Shown: positions 37,938 through 46,903 of the stretch, piece by piece | Numbering within the stretch: the first letter of the stretch is position 1 | Layout of the letters: every line of letters begins with the position of its first letter | DNA from: Ideonella sp. | GTDB taxonomy: Bacteria; Pseudomonadota; Gammaproteobacteria; Burkholderiales; Burkholderiaceae_C | Direction: 5' to 3' | DNA length: 64,000 nucleotides | Assembly (NCBI GenBank): GCA_015075545.1 | Contig: JABTUC010000002.1 | Span: 558,001 to 622,000, forward strand | The notes under the pieces: generated by a model | What the model was told of the DNA's origin: nothing | Database searches by the model: none | Seen by the model: only the letters and a program-made list of their open reading frames with translations | Position numbers and translations under genes: made by a program

Positions 37938-39368
37938 TCACCCCACGCGGCACACCTTCAGCATGTTGGTGCCGCCGGGGTAGCCCATCGGCTCGCCGCA
38001 GGTGATGGCGTAGGTGTCGCCGGGCTTGAGCGCGCCGCGCTGCACCAGCAAGCGCTCGGCCTCGGCGAGCGCGTGGTCGCGATCGGCGTGCGACGGCATC
38101 AGGATCGGCTGCACGTTGCGGTACAGCGCCATGCGGCGTTGCGAACCCGCCTTGGCCGTGAGGCCGAAGATCGGCACGTGGATCAGGTGGCGGCTCATCC
38201 ACAAGGCGGTCGAGCCGCTCTCGGTGAGCGCGATGATCGCCTTGCAGCCGAGGTGGTGCGCGGTGAACAGCGCGCCCATCGCGATGCTCTGGTCGATGCG
38301 CCCGAAGCGCTTGTTGGTGAAATCGGCCTCGAGTTGCACCTCTTCCGCGCGCTCGGCCTCCAGCGCGATCAGCGCCATATGCTCGACGGTCTCCACCGGG
38401 TACTTGCCGGCCGCCGTCTCGGCACTCAGCATCACCGCGTCGGTGCCGTCGAGCACGGCGTTGGCGACGTCGCTCACCTCGGCGCGCGTGGGCACCGGGT
38501 TGACGATCATGCTCTCCATCATCTGGGTGGCGGTGATCACCACCTTGTCGGTCTCGCGCGCCATGCGGATCATGCGCTTCTGCAGCGCCGGCACCGCCGC
38601 ATTGCCGACCTCGATCGCGAGGTCGCCGCGCGCCACCATGATGCCGTCGCTGGCGCGCAGGATGTGCTCCAGCTGCGGAATCGCCTCGCTGCGCTCGATC
38701 TTGGCGATCATCGCCGGCTTGTGGCGCTTGGACTCCCCGGCCACGTTGGCGAGCTGGCGCGCCATCTCCATGTCGGTGGCGCTCTTGGGGAAGCTCACCG
38801 CGACGAAATCGGCCTCGAACGCCATCGCCGTCTTGATGTCCTCCATGTCCTTGGCGGTCAGCGCGGGGGCGGTGAGGCCGCCGCCTTGCTTGTTGATGCC
38901 CTTGTTGTCGGACAGCACGCCACCGATCTTCACGCGCGTGCTCACGCGCTCGCCGAGCACGGCCTCGACCGTGAGCACGATCAGGCCGTCGTTGAGCAGC
39001 AGCGTGTCGCCCGGCTTGACGTCGCGCGGCAGTTCCTTGTAGTCGAGCCCCACCGCCGCCGCGTCGCCGGGTTCGCTGCGCGCACCGTCGAGCACGAACG
39101 GATCGCCGGCCTTCAGCACCGCCTTGCCATCGGTGAACTTGCCGACGCGGATCTTCGGGCCCTGCAGGTCGGCCATCAGCGCCACCGGTTTGCCGATGCG
39201 CTCGGCGGTGCTGCGCACCAACTGCGCGCGCTCGATGTGGTCTCGCGCGCTGCCGTGGCTGAAGTTGAGCCGCACCACGTCGACGCCGGCGCGCAGCAAG
39301 TGCTCGAGCACAACGGGGTCGCTGCTCGCCGGGCCGAGCGTGGCGACGATCTTGGTGGCACGGGGCAT
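37938..39368 (-). CDS. pyk: Pyruvate kinase
   Basis: Final ATP-forming step of glycolysis. The 476-residue protein starts MPRATKIVATLGPASSDPVVL and has NFSHGSA, the MADLQGPKIRVG segment, the active-site IAKIERSEAIPQLEHIL and MVARGDLAIEVG, and ATQMMESMI. The C-terminal domain is present. The start at 39368 begins the conserved barrel strand. It is the second gene of a pgk-pyk pair, 64 bases after pgk. Confidence 0.97.
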   Translation of the reverse strand: MPRATKIVATLGPASSDPVVLEHLLRAGVDVVRLNFSHGSARDHIERAQLVRSTAERIGKPVALMADLQGPKIRVGKFTDGKAVLKAGDPFVLDGARSEPGDAAAVGLDYKELPRDVKPGDTLLLNDGLIVLTVEAVLGERVSTRVKIGGVLSDNKGINKQGGGLTAPALTAKDMEDIKTAMAFEADFVAVSFPKSATDMEMARQLANVAGESKRHKPAMIAKIERSEAIPQLEHILRASDGIMVARGDLAIEVGNAAVPALQKRMIRMARETDKVVITATQMMESMIVNPVPTRAEVSDVANAVLDGTDAVMLSAETAAGKYPVETVEHMALIALEAERAEEVQLEADFTNKRFGRIDQSIAMGALFTAHHLGCKAIIALTESGSTALWMSRHLIHVPIFGLTAKAGSQRRMALYRNVQPILMPSHADRDHALAEAERLLVQRGALKPGDTYAITCGEPMGYPGGTNMLKVCRVG

Positions 39369-39432
39369 GGTCGGGGTGTGATGGCGTGTGGGTGAGGGCG
39401 CGTGCATTATCGCGGGCGGCTCCGCGAGCGCC

Positions 39433-40638
39433 TCAGCCGTCGGCGCGCCGTTGCAGGATCTCGAACGCCGGCAGCGTCTTGCCTTCGAGCACCTCGAGGA
39501 ACGCGCCGCCGCCGGTGGAGATGTAGCCGATCTCCTTCTCGATGCCGTACTTGGCGATGGCCGCCAGCGTGTCGCCGCCGCCGGCGATGCTGAACGCGGA
39601 GCTGGCCGCGATCGCGCGCGCGATCGTCTCGGTGCCTTTGGCGAACGCGTCGAACTCGAACACGCCGACGGGCCCGTTCCACACGATCGTGCCGGCGGCC
39701 CCGAGCTTGGCGGCCAGCGCGGACGCGGTCGCGGGGCCGATGTCGAGAATCATCTCGTCGGCCGCGACCTCCCGCGGCGACTTCACGATGGCCTTCGCGC
39801 CGCCCGCGAATTCGGTGGCGACCACCACGTCGTGCGGGATCGGCACCTCGGCGCCGCGCGCCTTCATCGCCTGCATCACCGTGCGCGCCTGATCGACCAG
39901 CGCCGGTTCTGCCAGGCTCTTGCCGATCGGCAGGCCCGCGGCAAGCATGAAGGTGTTGGCGATGCCGCCGCCGACGATCAGGCCGTCGACCTTGGCCGCC
40001 AGGCTCTGCAGGATCGTCAGTTTGGTGCTGACCTTGCTGCCGGCGACGATCGCCAGCAACGGACGCCGGGGGTTGCTCAGCGCCTTGCCGATGGCGTCGA
40101 TCTCGGCGGCCAGCAGCGGCCCGGCGCAGGCCAGCGGCGCGAACTGCGCGATGCCGTAGGTGGTGGCCTCGGCGCGGTGCGCGGTGCCGAACGCGTCGTT
40201 GACGAAGATGTCGCACAGCGCGGCGAGCTTGCGCGCCAGCGCCTCGTCGTTCTTCTTCTCGCCCTTGTTGAGCCGGCAGTTCTCCAGCAGCACCAGCTCG
40301 CCCGGCGCGACCTGCACGCCGTCGACCCAGTTGGCGCGCAGCGGCACGCCGCGTTGGTAGGGCGGGCCGAGCAGTTCGCCCAGTCGCAAGGCCACCGGCG
40401 CGAGCGAGTCCTCGGGCTTGAACTGGCCTTCGGTCGGGCGCCCGAGGTGCGAGGTCACCATCACCGCGGCACCGGCGTCGAGCGCCATGCGGATGCACGG
40501 CAGCGAGGCGCGGATGCGCGTGTCTTCGGTGATGCGGCCAGCGTCGTCCTGCGGCACGTTGAGATCAGCGCGGATGAAGACGCGCCGGCCGCGGACGCGG
40601 CCTTGCTGGATCAGGTCTTGGAAGCGGAGGATGTTCAT
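39433..40638 (-). CDS. pgk: Phosphoglycerate kinase
   Basis: Transfers phosphate from 1,3-bisphosphoglycerate to ADP. The 401-residue protein has [15 protein letters not shown] at the N-terminus, [25 protein letters not shown], the GSKVSTK region and GGGDTLAAI. The usual 'RVD' of the family is 'RAD' here, as in many proteobacteria. The start at 40638 fits the family. It is first in the pgk-pyk unit on the minus strand. Confidence 0.97.
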   Translation of the reverse strand: MNILRFQDLIQQGRVRGRRVFIRADLNVPQDDAGRITEDTRIRASLPCIRMALDAGAAVMVTSHLGRPTEGQFKPEDSLAPVALRLGELLGPPYQRGVPLRANWVDGVQVAPGELVLLENCRLNKGEKKNDEALARKLAALCDIFVNDAFGTAHRAEATTYGIAQFAPLACAGPLLAAEIDAIGKALSNPRRPLLAIVAGSKVSTKLTILQSLAAKVDGLIVGGGIANTFMLAAGLPIGKSLAEPALVDQARTVMQAMKARGAEVPIPHDVVVATEFAGGAKAIVKSPREVAADEMILDIGPATASALAAKLGAAGTIVWNGPVGVFEFDAFAKGTETIARAIAASSAFSIAGGGDTLAAIAKYGIEKEIGYISTGGGAFLEVLEGKTLPAFEILQRRADG

Positions 40639-40769
40639 CGTCGATCTGGTGGGACGCGCGCCGGCAGTGGGGCGCAAGGGCGCGCTGCTCGCAGGCGCCG
40701 ACCATGGGCGCCTATCGCCGATGAATTGTCCTATGGCGGCGCGCGACCCGCGGCCGCGCCGCGCGCAAC

Positions 40770-41222
40770 TCAGCTCTCGCCCTTGCGCGTCTTCTCGGTC
40801 GTGACGCTGCCGCTGTCCTTGCTGCGCGGCTTGTCGGCAGATTTCTCGGGCTGCTTCTCGGCCAGCCGGTCGCTGGCCCGTTCGGCGCGTTCGGCGCCGC
40901 GGCTGCCCTTCCTCGACTCGGTGTCCACCACCTGCGCGACGGTGTCGGTGTTGAGCTGGGGCGGCAGCGCTTCGATCTTGTTCTCACGCATGTAGTCGTT
41001 CATCTCGCGCCAGCCGGCGTAGATCGCGGCCTTGTCGGCACGGCGATTGAGCAGGTAGCAATCCTCGATCGCACGGCCGGCATGGCGGCAGGCGCCGCCG
41101 ATGGCCTTGCCGTCGGCCTCGCGGCGCGCGGCCACCGCCTCGGCGGCTTCGCCGCCGAACAGGTTGCAGCCGGAGGTGGCGAGCGTCGCCAGCAGGACGG
41201 CAAGGTGCAGTGGGGTGCGCAT
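40770..41222 (-). CDS. Lipoprotein of unknown function
   Basis: The 150-residue product starts [20 protein letters not shown], a lipoprotein signal with lipobox ATSGC. The mature part has two more Cys ([20 protein letters not shown]), an Ala- and Glu-rich helical region ([20 protein letters not shown]) and a long, highly charged Lys/Glu/Ser tail that looks disordered. Related proteins are found beside pgk in some Burkholderiales, as I recall, without a known role. It lies 71 bases downstream of htpX on the same strand. Confidence 0.75.
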   Translation of the reverse strand: MRTPLHLAVLLATLATSGCNLFGGEAAEAVAARREADGKAIGGACRHAGRAIEDCYLLNRRADKAAIYAGWREMNDYMRENKIEALPPQLNTDTVAQVVDTESRKGSRGAERAERASDRLAEKQPEKSADKPRSKDSGSVTTEKTRKGES

Positions 41223-41293
41223 GGCAGGTGCCTTGGGCTGAGACACCTGCGCTATCGGCAGTGGCGGCGCGATCTTGAGCGCGCCCGGCGCAC

Positions 41294-42142
41294 TCAGCGG
41301 CCGGCGGCCATCGCCAGCAGCCGCTCGACCCGCTCCTCGGTCGGCGGATGGGTCGAGAACAGGCCGCGCAAGCCGCCGCCGGATAGCGGGTTCATGATCA
41401 TCATCTGCGCCGTCTCGGGATGGCGCTCGGCCGCGGCCATCGGGATGCCCTGCGCGTAGTGATGGATCTTCTGCAGCGCCGAGGCCAGCGCCTGCGGGTC
41501 GCCGGAGATCTCGGCGCCGCCGCGGTCGGCCTCGAACTCGCGGGCGCGACTGATCGCCATCTGGATCAGGCTGGCGGCCAGCGGAGCGAGGATCGCCATC
41601 GCAATGCCGGCGATCGGATTGGCCGGCCGCCCGTCGCTGCTGCGGCCGCCGAAGAACATCGCGAAGTTGGCCAGCATGCCGATGGCGCCGGCCATCGTCG
41701 CGCTGATGGTCGAGATCAGGATGTCGCGGTGCCTGACGTGCGCCAGCTCGTGCGCCATCACGCCGCGCAGTTCGCGCTCGCTCAGCAACTGGATGATGCC
41801 GGTGGTGGCCGCCACCGCGGCGTGTGCGGGGTTGCGGCCGGTGGCAAAGGCGTTGGGGGCCTGCTCGTCGATCAGGTACACGCGCGGCATCGGCAGCCCG
41901 GCGCGCCCGGCGAGGTCGCGCACCAGGCGCACGAACTGCGGCGCGCTGCTCTCGTCCACCTCGTGCGCGTTGGTCATGCGCAGCACGATCTTGTCGCTGA
42001 ACCAGTAGCTGAAGAAGTTCAGCCCGAGCGCGACCAGCAGCGCCAGCATCATGCCGCTGCGCCCGCCCCACATCTGGCCGAGAAACATGAACAGCGCCGT
42101 GATGGCCGCCATCAGGATCGCGGTCTTCATCAAGTTGAACAT
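41294..42142 (-). CDS. htpX: Protease HtpX homologue
   Basis: Inner-membrane zinc metalloprotease for quality control of membrane proteins. The 282-residue protein has two N-terminal transmembrane segments, the [10 protein letters not shown] zinc motif (HExxH), a second hydrophobic pair, the third zinc ligand Glu in [11 protein letters not shown], and the C-terminal [15 protein letters not shown] typical of HtpX. It follows fmt after 58 bases on the same strand. Confidence 0.96.
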   Translation of the reverse strand: MFNLMKTAILMAAITALFMFLGQMWGGRSGMMLALLVALGLNFFSYWFSDKIVLRMTNAHEVDESSAPQFVRLVRDLAGRAGLPMPRVYLIDEQAPNAFATGRNPAHAAVAATTGIIQLLSERELRGVMAHELAHVRHRDILISTISATMAGAIGMLANFAMFFGGRSSDGRPANPIAGIAMAILAPLAASLIQMAISRAREFEADRGGAEISGDPQALASALQKIHHYAQGIPMAAAERHPETAQMMIMNPLSGGGLRGLFSTHPPTEERVERLLAMAAGR

Positions 42143-42200
42143 CGGGTCGCGCCTCGCGTGGTGGAAGGTGACGCCATAGATGCGGCCACGGTGCCGCAGT

Positions 42201-43163
42201 TCAATCGGGGCCGGCGGTCAGGCGCTGCCCGAGGGCCGGCGCGCCGGCGGGAAAGCACTGGGCGGCTGGTAGTCGCCGCCCGCCCGGGCGCTGCAGTTCG
42301 ACCAGTTCGAGCGCGCCGCCACCGCAGGCCACCACCAGTGGCCCGGGCAGTGTGCTGAGCACTTCGCCCGCGGTACCGCCGAAATCGCGCCGTACCACGC
42401 CGCGCCAGACCTTCAGCGTCTGCCCGCGATCGACCAGCGTGGCCCCCGGAAAGGGATCGAAGGCGCGAATCCGCCGCTCCAGCAGCGCGGCGTCGGAGCG
42501 CCAATCGAGAACGGCTTCGTGTTTCTGGATCTTGTTCGCATAGGTCGCGCCCTCGCCGGGCTGTGGGATCGCGACGAGTTCGCCGCGACTCAGGCGAGCG
42601 AGCGCTTCGACGATCGCACGCGCGCCGAGCGCGGCCAGTCGGTCCTGCAGCGTGGCGCTGGTGTCTTCGGGCCCGATCGGCAGCGTCTGCGTCAGCGTGA
42701 CCGCGCCAGTGTCGAGGCCGGCGTCCATCTGCATGATCGAGATGCCGGTCTCGCGGTCGCCTGCCTCGAGCGCGCGCTGGATCGGCGCTGCGCCGCGCCA
42801 GCGCGGCAGCAGCGACGCGTGAATGTTGAGGCAGCCTGCGGGAGGCAGCGCGAGCAGCCATGGTGGCAGGATCAGGCCGTACGCCGCCACCACCATCGCC
42901 TCGGGCGCAGCCGCCTGCAGCGCCTCGCGCACCTGCAGCGCCTGGGTGGCGTTGCGGCCGTCGAGCCGCAGCCCGGCGGGCTGCAACACCCGCAGGTTCT
43001 GCCGCACCGCGAGCGCCTTCACGGCCGACGGCTGCAACTTCAAGCCACGCCCGGCGGGCCGATCGGGCTGTGTCAGCACCAGTGCGACGTCGTGCCCGGC
43101 TGCGACGATCGCGTGCAACGCGGTCGCCGCGAAAGCGGGCGTCCCGGCAAACGCCAGCTTCAT
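42201..43163 (-). CDS. fmt: Methionyl-tRNA formyltransferase
   Basis: Formylates the initiator tRNA. The 320-residue protein starts [20 protein letters not shown] and has the [10 protein letters not shown] and catalytic [16 protein letters not shown] segments (Asn, His, Asp trio with [10 protein letters not shown]) plus the C-terminal OB-fold domain. The start at 43163 fits the family. It is translated from the def-fmt unit, the normal pairing of the enzymes that add and remove the formyl group. Confidence 0.97.
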   Translation of the reverse strand: MKLAFAGTPAFAATALHAIVAAGHDVALVLTQPDRPAGRGLKLQPSAVKALAVRQNLRVLQPAGLRLDGRNATQALQVREALQAAAPEAMVVAAYGLILPPWLLALPPAGCLNIHASLLPRWRGAAPIQRALEAGDRETGISIMQMDAGLDTGAVTLTQTLPIGPEDTSATLQDRLAALGARAIVEALARLSRGELVAIPQPGEGATYANKIQKHEAVLDWRSDAALLERRIRAFDPFPGATLVDRGQTLKVWRGVVRRDFGGTAGEVLSTLPGPLVVACGGGALELVELQRPGGRRLPAAQCFPAGAPALGQRLTAGPD

Positions 43164-43233
43164 CGAGCCGCCCTCGCGGCTGCGCGCCATGGGCGTGCAA
43201 CGCAGGTCAGGTCGGCGCGGTGTCGGCCACGCC

Positions 43234-43758
43234 TCATGCCTGTTGGCGTTCCTGCAACTCCTCGCGGGTGCGCTTGTTCATCTTGATGCGGATGCGCTCG
43301 CGCTTGAGCGGACTCAGGTACTCGACGAACACCTTGCCCAGCAGATGATCCATCTCGTGCTGGACGCACACCGCGGTGAGCCCCTCGACGCGACGCTCGA
43401 ACCGCTGGCCTTCGCGGTCGAGCGCCGCCACCGTGACCTCGGCGTGTCGTTGTACCTTCTCGAAGATCGCGGGCACTGACAGGCAGCCTTCTTCGTGGAT
43501 CACTCGCTCGTCGCTGCGCCACACCAGTTCGGGATTGATCAGCACCAACGGCTGATCTCGCTGTTGCGACGTGTCGATGACGATCACCTGCTCGTGCACG
43601 TCGACCTGCGTCGCGGCCAAGCCCACGCCGTCGGCTTCGCGCATCGTCTCCAGCATGTCGTCGACCAGCTGGCGGATGCGGGCGTCGACCACCGCCACCG
43701 GGCGTGCAATCTTGTGCAGCCGGGGGTCGGGGTAGCGCAGGATCGTGAGCGTTGCCAT
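43234..43758 (-). CDS. def: Peptide deformylase
   Basis: Removes the formyl group from nascent chains. The 174-residue protein starts [18 protein letters not shown] and has all three motifs: [15 protein letters not shown] with the metal-binding Cys, and the HEMDH zinc helix. The start at 43758 begins the conserved N-terminal strand. It is upstream of fmt by 70 bases and divergent from the LysM gene. Confidence 0.97.
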   Translation of the reverse strand: MATLTILRYPDPRLHKIARPVAVVDARIRQLVDDMLETMREADGVGLAATQVDVHEQVIVIDTSQQRDQPLVLINPELVWRSDERVIHEEGCLSVPAIFEKVQRHAEVTVAALDREGQRFERRVEGLTAVCVQHEMDHLLGKVFVEYLSPLKRERIRIKMNKRTREELQERQQA

Positions 43759-43861
43759 GGTCCCGAGGTACAGGTGGATACGGCCGCCTGGGCTGTGGAC
43801 CGCTCGCAACGGACAATGGTGTGATGGGCTCCACACCTTGCCGTTTCGGCGGCCGCTTTCG

Positions 43862-43980
43862 TTGCGGCATCAATGGTTTATGGGCAGAATCTTCCGCGAC
43901 GCATGAGCATTGTCGCCCCTTTGGGGGCGGCAGGCAGTCATGCCAGCCAAACGCCGGGCGCGACGCCCGGGATTTTGGCA
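43862..43980 (+). promoter_or_regulatory. Promoter and structured leader of the LysM gene
   Basis: TTGCGG (43862-43867) and CAGAAT (43885-43890) are 17 bases apart. The leader that follows has two stable hairpins: CGCCCC/GGGGCG at 43914-43929, and CCGGGCG/CGCCCGG at 43954-43970 enclosed by a TGCCA/TGGCA outer stem (43941-43980), with TTTT three bases after the inner stem. The second could act as an attenuator. The ATG of the LysM gene is 26 bases beyond. Confidence 0.35.
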
Positions 43981-44005
43981 TTGCCCACCAGCGGAGACCG
44001 AGTTC

Positions 44006-45202
44006 ATGAGCCGACCCCACGCCCACAGCCCTCGACGCATGCGGTTGTCCCTGTGGGTCGGCATGGCGATCGCCGCGATGTGCAGCGGCGCATATAGCCA
44101 GTCTGCGTCGACCACCTGGCCGGTGACGCCCGAGCAGCGCGAAACCGCCAGTCAAGTGGCGCAGGCCGGCGTACCGCTGAGCGAGCTTGCGCCCAACGCG
44201 CCCGATTCGCACACCGTGGTGCGCGGCGACACGCTGTGGGACATCTCCAAGATCTTCCTGCGCTCGCCGTGGCGCTGGCCCGAGCTGTGGGGCATGAACC
44301 TCGAGCAGATCAAGAACCCGCACCTGATCTACCCGGGTCAAGTGCTGTCGCTCGTGAAGGTGGGTGACCGCGCCGTGCTGCGCGTCGCGCAGCCGGTGGG
44401 CACCAGCGGCGCCGAGCCGGCGGGCACGGTCAAGCTGTCGCCGCGCGTGCGCGTCGAGACGCTCGACAACGGCGCGATCCCGTCGATCCCGATGCACCTG
44501 ATCGCCCCGTTCCTCAACGAGGCCGTGGTGTTCTCGACCGACGAGCTGGTCACCGCGCCGCGCATCGTCGCATCCCAGGAAGGGCGCGTGCTGCTGTCGC
44601 GCGGCGAAACCGCGTACGTGCGCGGCGACCTCAAGGGCAACCGCGACTTCCGCGTGTTCCGCAACACGGTGCCACTGAAGGATCCCGACACCGGCGAAGT
44701 GCTCGGCTACGAGGCGCGCTACGTCGGCACTGCCGAGTTCGTGCGCGACGGCGGCGTGCAGGCCACGCTCGACGGCAAGAGCGCGCAGATCGTGCCGGCC
44801 ACGTTCAAGATGACCAGCATCCGCCAGGAAGCCGGCGTCGGGGATCGTTTAGCGCCGGTGCCCCAGAGCGACTACGCGGCCTACGTGCCGCACGCTCCGT
44901 CGCAACCGATCAAGGGGCGCATTGTCTCGATCTACGGCGAAGCGATTTCGGCCGGCCAGAACCAGATCATCACGCTCAACCGCGGCGCGCGCGACGGCAT
45001 GGAGCGGGGCCACGTGATGTCGCTGTGGCGCGATGGCGCGATGGTGGTCGACACCACCGACCGGTCGCGGCCGCTGATGAAGCTGCCCGACGAACGCATC
45101 GGCACGATCTTCGTGTTCCGCGTCTTCGATCGCGTGTCGTACGCGTTGATCCTGGAATCGGGAGACCCGGTCAAGCCGGGCGACCGCTTCAGCCAGCCCT
45201 GA
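44006..45202 (+). CDS. LysM-domain exported protein
   Basis: The 398-residue product has a signal peptide (MRLSLWVGMAIAAMCSGAYS; ATG at 44006 or 44039) and one LysM domain at about residues 68-118 (HTVVRGDTLWDISKIFLRSP, then WPELWGMNLEQIKNPHLIYP). Bacterial LysM domains bind peptidoglycan N-acetylglucosamine. The remaining 280 residues have no enzymatic motif I recognise. The gene lies upstream of dprA, an arrangement I recall in many betaproteobacteria, and probably shares a transcript with it (21-base gap). Confidence 0.9.
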   Translation: MSRPHAHSPRRMRLSLWVGMAIAAMCSGAYSQSASTTWPVTPEQRETASQVAQAGVPLSELAPNAPDSHTVVRGDTLWDISKIFLRSPWRWPELWGMNLEQIKNPHLIYPGQVLSLVKVGDRAVLRVAQPVGTSGAEPAGTVKLSPRVRVETLDNGAIPSIPMHLIAPFLNEAVVFSTDELVTAPRIVASQEGRVLLSRGETAYVRGDLKGNRDFRVFRNTVPLKDPDTGEVLGYEARYVGTAEFVRDGGVQATLDGKSAQIVPATFKMTSIRQEAGVGDRLAPVPQSDYAAYVPHAPSQPIKGRIVSIYGEAISAGQNQIITLNRGARDGMERGHVMSLWRDGAMVVDTTDRSRPLMKLPDERIGTIFVFRVFDRVSYALILESGDPVKPGDRFSQP

Positions 45203-45223
45203 CGGACCGCGCGGGCCGGCGCC

Positions 45224-46321
45224 ATGGCGCCAGACGTAGCCGCCGAACTGGCGGCTTGGCTGAGGCTTCTGATGACGCCGGGTATCGGCCGCGCCGCGGC
45301 GCGCCAGTTGCTGGCCACGTTCGGGTCGCCGCAGGCCGTCTTCGATGCTTCCAACGCGGCTCGCCAGGCGTGTCTGGGCCAGGCGATCGTCGCCGATCAG
45401 GAGCCGCCCGCATTGCCGGCAGCCCTGGCCACGCTGACGACCTGGCTCGACGGCGGCGCGCAGCGCGACTGGGTCGCACTGGGCGATCCGCGCTACCCGC
45501 GTGCACTGCTGCAGACTGCCGACCCGCCGCTGCTGCTGTACACGCAAGGCGATGCCGGGCTGCTGAACAACCCGTGCCTGGCCATCGTCGGCAGCCGCAA
45601 CCCGACACCGCAGGGGGCCGAGAACGCTCGGGCGTTCGCCGAGCACCTCGGGCGTGCCGGCCCGACCATCGTGTCGGGGCTGGCGCTGGGCATCGACGGC
45701 GCGGCGCACACCGGTGCGCTGGCGGCCGGCGCAGCGACGATCGCCGTGGTCGGCACCGGGCTGGATCGTGTGTACCCGCGCGCCAATCGGGAGCTCGCGC
45801 ATCGCATCGCCGAGCGCGGCGTGATCGTCAGCGAGTTCAATCTCGGCACCGAACCGCTGGCAGCCAATTTTCCGCAGCGCAACCGCATCATCGCCGGCTT
45901 GAGCCTCGGCACGCTGGTGGTCGAGGCGGCGCTGGAGTCGGGCTCGCTGATCACCGCACGCCAAGCCGTCGAGGCAGGCCGTGAAGTGTTCGCGATCCCG
46001 GGGTCGATACACTCGCCGCAGTCGCGCGGCTGCCATGCGTTGATCAAGCAGGGCGCCAAACTGGTCGACGACGTGCGCGACGTGCTGGAGGAATTGCGCT
46101 TCGCGGTGCCGGCGGTCGACAGCGGGCCGGCAACGGATGCGACCGCGTCGCCCGACGCGTTGCTCATCGCGATGGGCTACGAACCCGTCGAGATGGATCA
46201 ACTGCAGGCGCGCACCGGCTGGCCGACTGCGCGACTCAGCGCGCGGCTGCTCGAACTGGAACTGGCGGGCGATGTGTCGCGGCTGCCCGGTGGCCGCTAC
46301 CAGCGACGCGCAAGAACGTGA
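45224..46321 (+). CDS. dprA: DNA processing protein DprA
   Basis: Loads RecA on incoming single-stranded DNA in natural transformation. The 365-residue protein has an N-terminal helical part (LMTPGIGRAAARQLLATFGS), the Rossmann-like core with AIVGSRNPTPQGAENARAFA, SGLALGIDGAAHTGAL, VVGTGLDRVYPRAN and SEFNLGTEP, and a C-terminal winged-helix-like end (RTGWPTARLSARLLELELAG). It follows the LysM gene and precedes smg. With pilBC this hints at competence, but no comEC or comEA is in view. Confidence 0.96.
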   Translation: MAPDVAAELAAWLRLLMTPGIGRAAARQLLATFGSPQAVFDASNAARQACLGQAIVADQEPPALPAALATLTTWLDGGAQRDWVALGDPRYPRALLQTADPPLLLYTQGDAGLLNNPCLAIVGSRNPTPQGAENARAFAEHLGRAGPTIVSGLALGIDGAAHTGALAAGAATIAVVGTGLDRVYPRANRELAHRIAERGVIVSEFNLGTEPLAANFPQRNRIIAGLSLGTLVVEAALESGSLITARQAVEAGREVFAIPGSIHSPQSRGCHALIKQGAKLVDDVRDVLEELRFAVPAVDSGPATDATASPDALLIAMGYEPVEMDQLQARTGWPTARLSARLLELELAGDVSRLPGGRYQRRART

Positions 46322-46333
46322 AGGTCGCTCGGG

Positions 46334-46339
46334 TATAGT
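46334..46339 (+). promoter_or_regulatory. -10 element immediately before smg
   Basis: TATAGT, in the extended context GGGTATAGT, lies six bases before the smg ATG. A transcript from this element would start at or next to the start codon, giving a leaderless message. No Shine-Dalgarno sequence is visible in the TTGGATC spacer. Confidence 0.4.
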
Positions 46340-46345
46340 TGGATC

Positions 46346-46798
46346 ATGTTCGACGTGTTGGTGTACGTCTACGAGAACTACTGGCGTCCCGACGCGTGTC
46401 CCGAGCATCCGCAACTGACGCGCAAGCTGTCGGCCGTCGGCTTCGAGAGCGACGAGATCGCCGAGGCGCTGACCTGGCTCGACGGCCTCGCGCAGGGGGC
46501 GAATGCGGCGGCCCAGGCGCAGTCGGCGCGCAGCATGCGCGTGTACACCGAGGCCGAGCGCGAATTGCTCGGCGACGAGGCGGTGGCCTTCGTCAGCTTC
46601 CTCGAATCGTCGGGCGTGCTCGCGCCGCCGATGCGCGAGATGGTGCTCGACCGTGCCAAGGCGGCTGGCGAGGCGCCGATCGACCTCGAACACCTGAAGG
46701 TCATCGTGCTGATGGTGTTCTGGAGCCTCGGCGAAGAGCCCGATGCGCTGATCCTCGACGAGCTGTCGATGCACTCGGACCACCGGTCCATCCACTGA
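46346..46798 (+). CDS. smg: Smg family protein (DUF494)
   Basis: The 150-residue protein begins MFDVLVYVYENYWRPDACPE and continues with RKLSAVGFESDEIAEALTWL, matching the Smg/DUF494 family; residues near the end (LEHLKVIVLMVFWSLGEEPD) are also typical. The function is unknown; the family is usually encoded between dprA and topA. Here topA is missing from the expected position and a DUF1631 gene is found downstream in the opposite direction. Confidence 0.93.
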   Translation: MFDVLVYVYENYWRPDACPEHPQLTRKLSAVGFESDEIAEALTWLDGLAQGANAAAQAQSARSMRVYTEAERELLGDEAVAFVSFLESSGVLAPPMREMVLDRAKAAGEAPIDLEHLKVIVLMVFWSLGEEPDALILDELSMHSDHRSIH

Positions 46799-46903
46799 GG
46801 CCGGACGCGCGGGGTCGCGAGGAACCTCGCGCCTGGGCCGAGCGCCGGCGGCGATAGCGGCGGCAAGGCATCGAGGTCCGGGCGCCCGCCGAGTGGGCTC
46901 TGC

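Noticed and set aside
46814-46836. CGCGAGG/CCTCGCG hairpin after smg as a terminator
   Set aside because: Two-base loop and no T-run on either strand; GC-rich sequence makes such pairs common.
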